From Sclerotinia nivalis (taxonomy: Eukaryota; Ascomycota; Leotiomycetes; Helotiales; Sclerotiniaceae), in contig JAPEIS010000004.1 in the NCBI GenBank assembly GCA_029531795.1, forward strand, positions 992,001 through 1,056,000: 64,000 nt of DNA, written 5' to 3'. The stretch's first letter is position 1. Each line of letters opens with the position of its first letter. The translations under genes were made by a program, and so were the position numbers. The notes under the pieces were generated by a model. That model did no database searches. It worked only from the letters and a program-made list of their open reading frames with translations, and had not been told where the DNA came from. Below, one piece after another: positions 1 through 11,799 of the stretch.

Positions 1-443
1 AATAAATACTCCTTCATCTACCGTATTCCCCAACCCCCGAAGTCCCTAAAATACACCAATTCAGAAGCCGTCCCCATCTCTCTGAGTTACATCAACATTA
101 TAACTTTCAAGTCCCGCCTGTCGAAAATATAATGAACATCGATGTTGCACAATGAGATGTCGTCCGATTACGGTCGACAGTAAAGCGCTAATGTGATAGA
201 AGAGGCTAAGTGATTGTAGCGCCTTACCTACCATAGTCTAGCGCATAGACCCTGTCAATATCACCCACCTGCTCCTCCCCCAAATCATCAGATCAAGTCT
301 TATAATTTTCCAAAGAACTCTAACTATATACTTCATGGACAACACTCTGCATCCTCAATAAACATTATCCCACCACATTCACATCCCACATCATTAATTT
401 TAATCCATACCATCAATCAACCAATTTACGCGCGACCACCACC
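1..443. other. Left edge, non-coding
   Basis: No conserved coding segment is visible. The last 100 bases before 444 are C/A-rich with few G, which looks like the promoter and 5' leader of the gene starting at 444. No RNA gene or repeat was recognised. Confidence 0.5.
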
Positions 444-1173
444 ATGAACCCCACCTCCATGAACACCACCTCCACCAATAATACTCCTTCTCGACCCACA
501 TCCTCTTCCAGACCCAACAGCAATAAAAAAGCCTCCCGGACTTCTGCTTCTGCTTCTAGTTCTAAGACCTCTAGTTTCGCCCGTCTGAAACAAGATCAGC
601 AAGCAAGGAACAAGGAACCTGATGATATTGATTACGAAGAATCATCGTCGGATGATGAATTGGCGGGGAGGAGTTATGATTTGTATGTTTCATTCTTACT
701 TTTGCTATCTCAGGGGGGTTTCTCGGTGGGTTGTGGGGAGTTAGTGTCGGGGCAAGCGGCATGGGGTATGAATGATGAGATGAGATGAGAAGATACGTTC
801 CAAGCTAATGCATCTGACCAAACCTCAGATTCGGAAATGAATCCTATACCAGCGTCATCATTCGGAGAGAAGCCGTAGCCGTACTCGATAACCCAGAATT
901 ACTGATGATGCACGCACAAGCTAGAAACGACGTACGTCTTTCCTCCTTCCCTTCTTCAATAAATCTAACTCCTCATAGTCTATCCCCCAAACTCGTCTCC
1001 ACTTCCTCCAACTCTTATCCGGACGTCCACCCACTCCAGCTCAAGAAAGAGAAGCTGCTGAACGCCGCCTAGCTCAGCTTAAAAAGCTCGCCAAAAAGCG
1101 TGAGTTAGCTGATGCTGGGATGATTGAAAAAGATCCAGGCTCGAGTTCGAGGGGTGGTGCTCCTGCTAGTTAA
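444..1173 (+). CDS. Small low-complexity protein of unknown function, 3 exons
   Basis: Not recognised. Exons 444-682, 829-931 and 979-1173 join in frame to about 178 residues; donors are GTATGT and GTACGT, acceptors CTCAG and CATAG, each with a CTAAT/CTAAC-like branch site. The first 60 residues are Ser/Thr/Asn/Pro-rich and probably disordered, followed by an acidic patch (DDIDYEESSSDDE). The second half has a hydrophobic, helix-prone stretch around YTSVIIRREAVAVL and a charged Ala/Glu/Lys/Arg helix (about residues 140-160), then a Ser/Gly tail. The splice-supported continuity and the change from disordered to helical composition argue for a real gene. A nuclear or cytosolic adaptor role is possible but unsupported. 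The start is the first ATG in a typical CCACCATGA context. Confidence 0.7.
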
Positions 1174-2419
1174 TTTGTTTAATTTGGCGATACTTCCTTC
1201 ACATCTTTGGAAGCTATAAACAAGGGGATGAAATGAACTCCATATAGTTCAGGACAAATAAAGTGTATGTATGCGAATTTGGGCTGATGATTTATCTGTG
1301 ATATAACAGAATCCATGAGATCGACTACATCAAAAGCCAAGGTGGGACCAGCTGTAGCCGGAGTCGAAGATACCTGGCGAAGATTTGACCTTAGATTCAG
1401 ACGTGGTATTCCTCCTCAGGAGTGAGGCTAGGCTAGGATAGGATATGACGCGATAGGACAGGACAGAGGTGTACATGGGTTTTACTTCTTCCAAGCATTT
1501 GATCTTCGGTTCAGGGGCTTGGATGCCCAGCATGAGGTTAGGTAGTAAGGATAGGATATGACAAGCTGGATCGCAGGCGTGAATGTTTAACACGGGATGA
1601 GGGCACAGAAGCAAAAATACAATCTCATTTGAGGAATTAACTCTTTCTAAATGCTGGTCTGACTGCTGTCAGGTTTTCCTTGAATTGATACCTTCTGTAC
1701 ATCCTTGAACACCATCTTCATGGTGCCAGGAACTGGGATAGCAAGAGTTAGAGATATTATTATTGAAGCTATTTGTCCAGCACCCTATGATATCCATATC
1801 TACGCCATATTTCACTATCACTATTTACGACAAAGCCCCAGTTTCAACCTCTTTCCTCTTTAATTTGAAATTTATTCAATAAACACTACAAATACATATC
1901 TATCGCTTCCATGAGCCAATGGGACCCATTAATCGAAGCAGAACAAGAGAAAAACTTCCAACGTCATTCATTACGTATCTATCGAATCTAGAATCTAGGA
2001 TCTAATGTAAGATCTAATCTATGAAAAACCATGCATCTAATCTATCCAATCCAATCTATAAAGTAGTTTATGCGTACCGCATAGTTATCCACCAACGCCG
2101 AAGATTTTGTCCATGAGTATCTATGTCTAGGTGGTTATATGTACCGGGTAAGGAGAACATATGTAGGTTCGTAGGGTATGTAGGTTTTGCAGAGGCTATA
2201 AAAGTGTGTCAATTTAGGGATTTCGTAAAAGGTCGTCGTCTGGCTTGATTTGGCCCAAGCCAAACTTCAAAAGTAGGTAGCTTTGGTGGTACACCCATAT
2301 CAGATGTTGGACTTGAAAACAGCCCCTGGTTATCACTGCATCGAAGGAAAATCCACGTCCAAAATCAGACTAGGTAGGTGTGATCATTTGTTTGAAAAGA
2401 GAAACTTCGAGGAATTCGT
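1174..2419. other. Intergenic, 1.25 kb
   Basis: Holds the 3' ends of the flanking convergent genes. A stretch near 1420-1560 repeats AGGATAGGATATGAC-like words, and there are A/T-rich words such as repeated TCTAATCTA around 1980-2060. A 94-codon open frame on the minus strand (1330-1614) has no coding character. No tRNA or transposon was recognised. Confidence 0.5.
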
Positions 2420-3591
2420 TCAGACGACTGTAGCTTCGGGTTCTTTGAATCCTTTTAGAGATCGGTACATTTTCTTATGTTGTTCGAGAAAGAGAAATGT
2501 TGCGATTGTTTGAGGTCCTATGATTTCTTGATTAGCGTCCCCACCTCCTTCATGCTCCTCATGCCTCTCATATTGTGAATTAAGCAGTGAAGGAAAGTAG
2601 CGATTAAAACTCACCCAGGCGAATAAAACTCGGTACCCAGCCCCTAAACATCCATCCGACACCCTCTACCTTATACACATCCGTCAAAAGTCTCGCCAAA
2701 CCCTTACTTTCATGGCTACTCATAATTCTTGTTTTGATAACATCTACCGGACTGCAAACTGTGGTAGCCACGAATCCCGCCATGAAAGAAGCAGTGAAAT
2801 GCGTCAAGAGCCCATCTTTCATTGGTGTATGGCCGAGAAGTAGCTGCTTGAAGCCATCATATGTAGCCAATTGAGAAGCAGTCATTAAGACAGCTCTCAT
2901 ACTATTCGGCCATACTCCGCGGTACAAACTTTTCCACCCTTCTTCTTTCGTCATTCGTATCAACCCATCCACAGCGTTTTTATAGTTTCTTCTCTGTTCG
3001 ACTGGTAGAGCAGCGTCGTGCTGCATGCGTACATTTAGTACATCGGCGGGATTTCCCACGATTCCGCCAAGGAAACCTGAAGTGGAGGCCATGGCGATGA
3101 GAATTGGAAAGGAGGGCGATTTGTTTCCTGTTGTGAAATTTGTCTTGAGTTTTTCGTAGACACCGAATCGGGTGGTACTGTATGTTATTTGACGGAGGAG
3201 AGAAGCGCTAAGTCCAGAATACAGTCCAAAAACCCCATTGTGCTTGAAGACGAGCACGAATGTGCCAACCATAGTTTTTGGCGCATTGCCAGATCGAGTC
3301 TGTAATCGAACCTGGCGATGGAATTTGTTTAGTATTAGGCAATGGACAAGAATCGGTGTTCGCGCATTCACGCGAAAGGGGTTATACCTTGACTATAGCA
3401 TAATTAGTATATGTTCGTACATAGAGTCAACTTCCTGTATCAAGAGGAGAACTTCACATACCAAGATCCAATGGATGAGTAACACAAGCCGCAAAACAAC
3501 TTGCGCTACCTCCAAACCAAAATGGATACTTCACAACCTCTGTTTTGACCCCCCCCTTCACCCTTCCCACACTTTGTTTCCCACTCGACAT
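2420..3591 (-). CDS. dic1: Mitochondrial dicarboxylate carrier (SLC25 family), with a 5-nt micro-exon
   Basis: Exchanges malate/succinate for phosphate or sulfate across the inner mitochondrial membrane. Exons in transcript order are 3591-3462, 3392-3388, 3311-2615 and 2517-2420, giving 309 residues, the usual length for this family. Three carrier repeats are seen with their Px[DE]xx[KR] signatures: HPLDLVKVRLQ near residue 40, NPADVLNVRMQ near 135 and SPVDVIKTRIM near 240. The first signature is only complete if a 5-base exon (TCAAG) is included: it supplies the end of V and all of K and keeps the phase. Both introns around it have good ends (GTATGT...CTATAG and GTATAA...CGCCAG) and branch-like CTAAT/CTAAAC. 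The last exon restores the RLGP start of helix 6. Related oxaloacetate carriers are the main alternative. Confidence 0.93.
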
Positions 3592-4195
3592 TGTTCCACT
3601 TGTTCTGAATGTTTCTTCTCGAGGTTCATTCCGAATTCTCAGAGGAAAACACAGGAATTGGAGAACGAGGGACGGGATGGAAGAAAAGATAAACAATTGA
3701 CGGAGTAATTGAGGGAAGAGATAATGGGAAAAGTGGATAGACCCAAAAAAGCAACAGAAAGAAAAATGGAGAAGATTACTCGAGTAGGGCTGATTGCTAA
3801 TGTTAGTATGAAATAGGAAAAGGAAAAAAAAAGGGTTTTGGCTTGGGAATATGCCTGGTACTTGAGGCACCGGGTGATTCTCACATTGATGATGATAATT
3901 GAAGAGATATTATGTATTTCTTGGATTTCTGTACGTACAAATTGATATATAGGAGACAAGAGGGGTATCTGAAGGTGTCCAGGGTACTTATCTGATAATG
4001 TAGTTCCAAGATTCTCAAAATTAATCTAGAACGGATGAAGAATGGTCGTGTGCATAATGTTCCCAAGAAGTCTTTCGTCATTAATCGGGATCGGGATGAG
4101 GCGGCCGCCATCAGGAACCAGGGATTTTCCGGAAGATTGACATTTCATAGCTATTTTCCCCATCAGGAAATTTCTTGGAGTCGAAGATCATAATC
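3592..4195. other. Divergent intergenic region between the dicarboxylate carrier and mitochondrial PheRS genes
   Basis: Both flanking genes encode mitochondrial proteins and are transcribed away from each other, so a shared bidirectional promoter is plausible. I see no named operator. Short open frames here on the minus strand are low-complexity Phe/Ser/Leu shadows. Confidence 0.5.
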
Positions 4196-5725
4196 ATGCG
4201 GCTCCTAAATGCGAATAAGTCCTCATTTTCGAAGGCCAATGAGGTATTGAAAGCATTCATTGGTCTGAGGAACGGTGCTGCAAGAAATTTGGGAGTCTGC
4301 GGACAATGCCGATATAATTCTTCACTGACGGGTTTGTTACATTCAATACGACCCCTCCATTTCTGAAGCGCTGTTAACATATTTCCGATAGACCTTTCGT
4401 CTAAAGCTTCAGACCCAATTGCTACCAAAGGATATAAGAAAGATGAATGGTACAATGTCCCACAATCAATTACTGATTCCCTCTCCCGAAGTCTACATAC
4501 AACTATAGATCATCCGATTTCCATAACTCGTTCGATAATCGAATCAAGATTTCCCTCACCTACCTACAAGTACCACAACACTTTCTTTCCCATAGTATCT
4601 ACGCATCAAAACTTTGATTCTCTAGGATTCCCTTTGGATCATCCCGGGAGAAGTAAGACGGATACATACTATATTAATAAGGAAACGGTATTGCGAACCC
4701 ATACAAGTGCACATCAAGCCGATGTATTCCGCACTAATGAAAGCGAAGGGTTCCTAATCAGTGCAGATGTATATCGCAGAGACGCAATCGATCGAAGCCA
4801 TTATCCTATTTTCCACCAAATGGAAGGGGCAAGAATGTGGGATAGAAAGAAGGTTCCAGATGGGGATATCGCAGCAGCTGTTTGGAAGGGTATCGAAACA
4901 CTACCTAAACATGATATGAAAGTTGAAGATCCGAATCCCCCTTTCCATGCGGAGAGGAATCCATTACAAGGAGAACATACAGAGGCGGAAGCTGAAGCTA
5001 TTGCGGCGCATCTCAAGAAGAGTTTGGAATTAATGGTGGTAGAGATATTCTCGCGAGCAAAACAAGCAGCCATAAAAGCGGATCCTACGTTCGTTGATGA
5101 ACCATTGGAAGTAAGATGGATAGAAGCTTATTTCCCATTTACAAGTCCATCCTGGGAGCTAGAAATATTTTGGCAAGGGGATTGGTTAGAAGTGCTTGGA
5201 TGTGGTGTTGTTAAACAGGATATCATGCAGAATGCAGGTGTGCCAGATCAACTCGGATGGGCTTTCGGAATAGGTCTGGAAAGGATCGCCATGTTACTTT
5301 TTGAAATCCCAGATATCCGATTGTTCTGGTCAAAGGATGAAAGATTTTTGAGTCAATTTAGAGGAGTCTCTGAGAATCTGGAGAATCTGAAGAGATTTAT
5401 TCCATTTTCAAAACATCCGGCATGTTATAAGGACGTTTCTTTCTGGTTACGATCATCTTCCTCAGCTGGAGGTGGTAATTCGGCTAATGCACACGATTTC
5501 CATGAAAATGACGTTATGGAGATAGTAAGAGATATAGGAGGAGATAGAGTGGAGGATGTGAGGAAGGTAGATGAATTTACACATCCGAAGACAGGGAGGA
5601 AGAGTATGTGTTACAGGATTAATTATAGGAGTCTACTGAGAACTTTAACGAATGAGGAGGCAAATGAAATGCATGAAGAGGTTAAAAAGGAATTGGCAGG
5701 GAAACTGGGTGTGGAGTTGAGATGA
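4196..5725 (+). CDS. msf1: Phenylalanyl-tRNA synthetase, mitochondrial
   Basis: Charges mitochondrial tRNA-Phe; monomeric class II synthetase. Exon 1 is 4196-4331 and exon 2 is 4392-5725, joined in phase 1 across a 60-nt intron with a weaker GTTTGT donor and a CGATAG acceptor. The product is 489 residues, close to the usual 450-490. Visible class II features are STHQNFDSLGFP and HPGRSKTDTYYIN (residues about 120-140), the HTSAHQ motif near 150, the glycine-rich motif 3 region GWAFGIGLERIAML near 340, and a C-terminal anticodon-binding FDX-ACB domain from about 385 (KHPACYKDVSFWL). The N-terminus is Arg/Lys/Asn-rich with few acids, as expected for a mitochondrial targeting peptide. The first in-frame ATG was chosen as start. 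Confidence 0.93.
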
Positions 5726-8700
5726 TTGATGATATAGAAAGAGAGTCGAAGAATGTATATAGTTGTTGCTTGTATATCACGATACCCAAAAAACCTCTCA
5801 CCTTGCTTCCAAGTCATTTACTGCAGTAATTGAATGAAACACAAATTTCACTTGTCAATTATCAACTGGGCTCATTGCGGAGCTGCGGCATAAGTTCTAA
5901 CATTTCGGCCATGGTAAATCCCTCACCGGTGGTTTTCCTATATCCGAGGTAATGATGAAGTTTAGCTATAGGCTTACGGGGAAGACCTACCTACTACCTA
6001 GGTAACAAACCAAAGTCCGGGGAGCTCACCGGGAATTTCCAAAAATCCTAAACAAAACTGTAGGTGGTGCTCACCTGGCGTTAATGTAGGTATGTATTGT
6101 TGTGGAGGGAACCTTACCCCCGCACGCGTCATTACTATTGATCTGCATCAACTTAGCTAGGTACGTAGTGAGCAGTAAACAAGTAAACAAGTACTAGGTA
6201 AACAAGTTCTATACATTCCAATTGAATTAATCTATTGAATCAATTGAGTTTATTTGAAAATTGATTTTGAGAAATATAACGGGAAAGAGACGAGAAGACC
6301 AGAAAAGAAGAGAAGAGAAAAGAAACATTGGGAAAGCATCCAAGCAAGTAAGCAAGCACGCAGGTAAAAATGACGGAAGCTACGAATACAAAAATGATGG
6401 ATACGGAGAGAGGAGGAGAAAATACACAGTGAGTTGTTTTTTTATACATATTTGGATTGATTACTGGAATCTTGAGGATATGAAGTACTGATGAAATGAT
6501 TCTAGATATGAATCCCAGAATATATTCACACAATCTCATGCTAAAGATCAGGGGACTTTTGGAGGTATATCATATCTCCTGTTTATTTTTATTAGCCCTT
6601 CCATGATCTCGCCTCGTCTCTCCTTCTCATCCTCTGTTCTTTCTCTCTATCTGTATCTATTCATATCCTTTCTAACAAAAAAAAAAAAAAGACTCAACAG
6701 GTCCCACGGAAGCGACGCTCCAAAAAAGCGCAGAACACAAAGCGCGCGGCGAGCAGACGGCGGAAAATATTAGATATGGAGAGGCGATTAGTGAACATGG
6801 ATTTGGAGGAGAGACGGTAGGGAATTCGGGGGGTGTAGGGGTTGGAGAGAAAAAGGAGGAGACGGACGATACGAGAAGGAAGATGGGATATGGAGAGGGT
6901 AGTGGAATTGGTGCTTGAGGAGGTGGATGATTGTATATTATATGGGATTTCTACTTGAGGGTTTAGTGTTTCGGTTTCAAGGGATGGAGATAACAATCAT
7001 GATTTATTTCTATATCTTGGAACAACAATCTAGTAATAAAAAAATATCAAGTACCATACTCTCCTTACCAGTTACCAAATACCAGCTCTCCGAATCTCCA
7101 TCAGGAACCCTAGACTCCGTTGCTCACAGAAGAATAGGTACCTGACAAGCGGCAATACCCATGAGATGAAACTGGAGCTCGCTGATGCCGAAGGATTCAA
7201 ATATATCTTCAACCATGTAGATATCGATAGAAGGAGTGGCAAAAATACCAGATTGTGAATCTCGCTCAAGCCGAAAGATACGCAGGTACAATTTGGATGT
7301 CCCGGATGTCCACGTGGTATGGTGCTAGGCTAGATGAGGAGGATGAGGAGCTAGGGACCCATGTTGTGTAACCTGGAAGGAAGAGGGGTGGATTGCTTGG
7401 TTTACTATGCGTGTTATTGGTTTGAATGAAATACCTAGTACAGTAGTGAAAATACTAGTCGAGTTGTTAATTGCAAATGCGTGTGATGTGTGACAGGCTT
7501 TTCGATACCTTGGGAGCTTTGAGAGACTCTTGGGATAACGTCAGATTTCTCTGCCGTTACATTCTAATGTCTGTGGAACTATCCGTCCCGTGGATCACGG
7601 CATTGTAGAGTAGGTAACTCATTGCCGTCGCGATTTCGGCATAGTAGCGTAGCATGCAAAGTAATTCATTCATGTCTCAGGGCATGATTAAATTATCAGC
7701 AGAATCGTGAAATTTTAATTTTAGGTCCTGTTATCATAGAACCATATTTGATAAAGCAAGTTGATTCTGGATTGAGAAGCTGTCATGTAGCACAGTAAGG
7801 GTAATATGCTCGAGGTTCCTAATGGGGAAGTGCTGCATTGGCTCTGGAACCAGCCTCTTAGTAAGATTGGTGGATTGGTTAATTGGCGTACCAAACTCTT
7901 GGTCCAAACACTTGGTAACTCGTGATATAGCCATGCCACAATACTACAGCAGGCGGATAGTATAGTAAGTGCAGGTAAGATCTTAGTAAGGTAGTATTGA
8001 TTCCAATCCTTGGGCCCGAATCAGAAGGCCGACTACCAATTAGCCCCTTGTCCGAGCACATCCACATCCATATAGCCTTGGTAATGCGAATTTGATTGAA
8101 GGGACCATTTGCACAGAGTGAATGATGCGCGATACCTATTCTCGTAATAGGTGCCACTTATTGTAAATCAGTACATGACAATTTGTCCGGTTCAATTCTA
8201 TAGATAACTGGATAAGTTCGGTTATGAGGTCTCATGGAACACTCCGTTACTCTACCGAAGCCGAAGCCGACACGCCGGCATCGCAACTCTCCCAGATCAG
8301 ATTCTCAAGGAACCGAGGGAAGATCTTTCTCAACATTGTTCCACCTATTTCCACTCTTTTCACTCCACAATAAAGCCTGAGAGCTTCTAGTTGGAGATGT
8401 CTGGGACCTTCCTCTTTACTAAGCTGGTAATAAAGTGGAAATTCCTTTCTGTTGGGTTTCAACACATTATGATTGGACATATGAGATATGAGACAGACCT
8501 GAGTAAGAAGGATTATGTGGGGACAAGAATTCGAAGACGCCAGGAACATTGAAATAGTTCTAAATTCTAAAAGAGATACCCGGAGTAAACGACGATGAGA
8601 TCTCTCGAGGTTTAGATAGGAGCAAACGTTCAAAATGAAAATATATTGTATTGTATATTGTATTGGAAGAACTCTAGATGCATCAACATTCTCTCGTTTA

Positions 8701-9446
8701 ATCACCCTGATTGTCACAAGATCTGCAATCATTTGAATTCTTTCCCTACCACAAACGCAAGCTTATGCACTTGACCCCCACACATCTCTAGTCTACCAAG
8801 CCACGCCTTGCAAAGGGGAGGGAATTCCGAAATGTGAAATCTAAATTAGGTCGAAATTGGTAAAATTGGTATTTGGAGCCGCCGGAGTGTATTCGCTTCC
8901 ACCTAGTAGGTTAGTGATTCGGTGGAAAGGGAGTCAAGAAATAATAACGCCTATGTGTATCGTACTAAGCTGTAATCCAAAATAAAAGAAGCCAATCAAG
9001 AAGAAGGGAAAAGTATACAGCAAATCAATAACCGGGGTAAATTACACAAACTCCCTTGGGTGTTGTAGCTACACAAGTCCATTGCCCCGAAGTCAACTTA
9101 CAGCTAAAGACCTAGCTGATTCCCTTTCAAATATCTTACATTTCCATTCTTCTTCTTCTTCTACTACCTCTTCCTCTTCCTCCTCATACTTCCCCTAAGA
9201 CTGTGATCACCCGATTCAATCTTCTCATTCCTCACATTCACTCTTCTGAACGATACCCCTTCCGATATAACATATTTGAATTTCGTCACCGATTATTGGG
9301 TTCACAAAGAAAGGAGACACTAACTTTCTACGACCCCGCATTGCGGTAACACTTTTAAGCAAATACCAAGCTTGCGGCGTAGACCTTCACACTTCTACCT
9401 TTACATATCAATCAATTTGCGATACAACAACTTCCACGCCATAGCA
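5726..9446. other. Long intergenic region, 3.7 kb
   Basis: No gene could be supported. Contents seen: a purine-rich stretch near 6285-6420, an A14 run near 6678-6691, and a CT-rich tract at about 9145-9200 (repeated TTC/CTT) that probably belongs to the acetyl-CoA synthetase promoter or 5' leader. Several 60-160 codon open frames, the longest on the minus strand at 8247-8732, show no domain, signal peptide or biased composition. The size suggests large regulatory flanks, a non-coding RNA or a decayed element; I cannot tell which. Confidence 0.5.
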
Positions 9447-11799
9447 ATGTCTGAAGGAAAAGTAAAACCATCTAATCCAGTAGTAGCAGAAGCTCATGAT
9501 GTCGACACTTTCCGTATGTCAAGAATTCAAGCTGTCCGTGCCAAATATACATTTACTGACCCGTCATGCGCCTATAGATCCTCCGCAAAAGATGTTTGCC
9601 AGTAAGCTTTAAATTCTGAAGTCCACGAGAGGTTGCATACCAATTGATGAGTGCAAAATACTAATGATTCTCTACAGAGCATCCAAGCAAACCTCACATA
9701 AATGGTACAATTCCCCTTTCCTCTTGGCAGAAAACATGGAAACTAATAGTATTAGGACTCGACGAATACAAGAAGCTCTACGAGGAATCGATCAAGGAGC
9801 CCAACAAGTTTTGGGGAAGAATGGCCCGTGAGCTTTTAACTTGGCAAAAGGATTTTGAGACCGTTCACAGTGGATCGTTCGCAGGCGGCGACAATGCTTG
9901 GTTCTTAGAGGGCCAATTAAATGCTTCATACAATTGCGTTGATCGTCATGCAATTAAGAATCCAGACAAACCAGCCATCATCTACGAAGCCGACGAGACT
10001 ACCGATGGTCGTACTCTTACATATGCGGAGCTCCTTCGAGAAGTCTGCAAAACGGCATATGTTCTCAAACAAATGGGTGTTAAGAAGGGAGATACTGTTG
10101 CGATTTACTTGCCCATGATTCCAGAAGCTGTTATTGCGTTCTTGGCTTGTTCGCGTATTGGTGCAATTCACTCTGTTGTCTTTGCTGGTTTCTCCTCCGA
10201 CTCCCTCAGAGACAGAGTTATTGATGCTCAATCGAAAGTTATTATTACCTCGGATGAGGGTAAGCGTGGTGGAAAATTGATCGGCACAAAGAAGATTGTG
10301 GATGATGCGCTGAAGCAATGTCCTGATGTCACACACTGCTTGGTTTACAGACGTACCGGTGCGGATGTTCCAATGACTAAGGGTCGTGATTGGTGGTGGC
10401 ATGAGGAGGTCGAGAAATGGCCATCTTATATTGCTCCAGAGCCAATGAATTCGGAAGATCCATTATTCTTACTCTACACCTCTGGATCAACCGGCAAACC
10501 AAAGGGTGTTATGCACTCAACTGCCGGTTATCTTCTAGGTGCCGCAGCTACTGGAAAGTATGTATTCGATATTCATGACTCAGATAAATTTTTCTGTGGT
10601 GGCGATGTCGGATGGATTACTGGTCACACTTATGTTGTTTACGCTCCTCTCCTCTTGGGTGTTGCGACTGTAGTATTCGAAGGAACTCCAGCATACCCAA
10701 ATTTTTCCAGGTATTGGGATGTCATTGAGAAGCACAAGGTTACACAATTCTATGTTGCGCCTACCGCACTTAGATTATTGAAGCGTGCTGGTGATGAACA
10801 TGTCAAGGCACCAATGAAGCATTTGAGAGTATTGGGATCAGTTGGTGAGCCAATTGCTGCCGAAGTTTGGAAGTGGTATTTTGAAATTGTTGGAAAGGAG
10901 GAAGCTCATGTTGTTGATGTAAGCATTTTCATCTGGCCTATGGATGTCAAAACTGACAAAAGTGTAGACTTACTGGCAAACCGAGACCGGTTCCCATGTC
11001 ATTGCTCCTCTCGCAGGTGTTACCCCTACAAAGCCCGGTAGCGCATCTCTTCCATTTTTTGGTATTGAGCCTGCGATTATCGATCCTGTCTCCGGAGAAG
11101 AAATTCACGGAAATGATGTCGAGGGTGTATTAGCATTCAAACAACCATGGCCTAGTATGGCTCGTACCGTTTGGGGTGCACACAAGAAATATATGGACAC
11201 ATATTTGAATGTCTACAAGGGATACTACGTAAGTTTTACTTCCCATCTCTCATTACGGATTACTAACATGATATAGTTCACTGGTGACGGAGCGGGACGT
11301 GATCACGAAGGTTACTACTGGATCCGAGGCCGTGTTGATGATGTCGTCAATGTCAGCGGTCATCGTCTCTCTACTGCTGAAATCGAAGCTGCTTTGATTG
11401 AGCACCATGCTGTTGCCGAAGCCGCAGTCGTTGGTATTAACGATGAGCTTACCGGACAAGCAGTCAATGCTTTCGTTGCCCTCAAGGATGGTAATGAGAT
11501 CAACGATGCATTGAGGAAAGATCTTGTCTTACAAGTCCGAAAGAGTATTGGTCCGTTTGCTGCACCAAAAGCAATATTTGTTGTTCCAGATTTGCCAAAG
11601 ACTAGAAGTGGTAAGATTATGCGTAGAGTTTTGAGAAAGATTCTGGCCGGTGAAGAGGATCAATTGGGTGATATTTCTGCGGTATGTTTTATGCATCGCC
11701 ATTCTTTAAATATTTGGTTACTAACATCCATACTAGCTCTCTGATCCAAGTGTAGTCGAGAAGATCATTAATACAGTTCACAACGCAAGAAAGAATTAG
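9447..11799 (+). CDS. facA: Acetyl-coenzyme A synthetase, 7 exons
   Basis: Converts acetate, ATP and CoA to acetyl-CoA; needed for growth on acetate and for cytosolic/nuclear acetyl-CoA supply. Exons 9447-9513, 9578-9601, 9678-9704, 9756-10918, 10968-11228, 11277-11681 and 11737-11799 join to 669 residues, the family length. Seen in order: an N-terminal ACS domain with KHPSKPHI and [27 protein letters not shown] near 155, the AMP-binding P-loop [11 protein letters not shown] near 280, the [11 protein letters not shown] active-site segment rebuilt across the exon 4/5 junction near 430, the GDGA and [13 protein letters not shown] hinge near 520-540, and the C-terminal [10 protein letters not shown] whose lysine (about 627) is the regulatory acetylation site in this family. 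Exons 2 and 3 are only 24 and 27 nt but restore the conserved N-terminal alignment, so I trust them. Confidence 0.97.

Noticed and set aside
8247..8732. 161-codon open frame on the minus strand
   Set aside because: No recognisable domain, signal or codon bias and no splice-linked partner exons.
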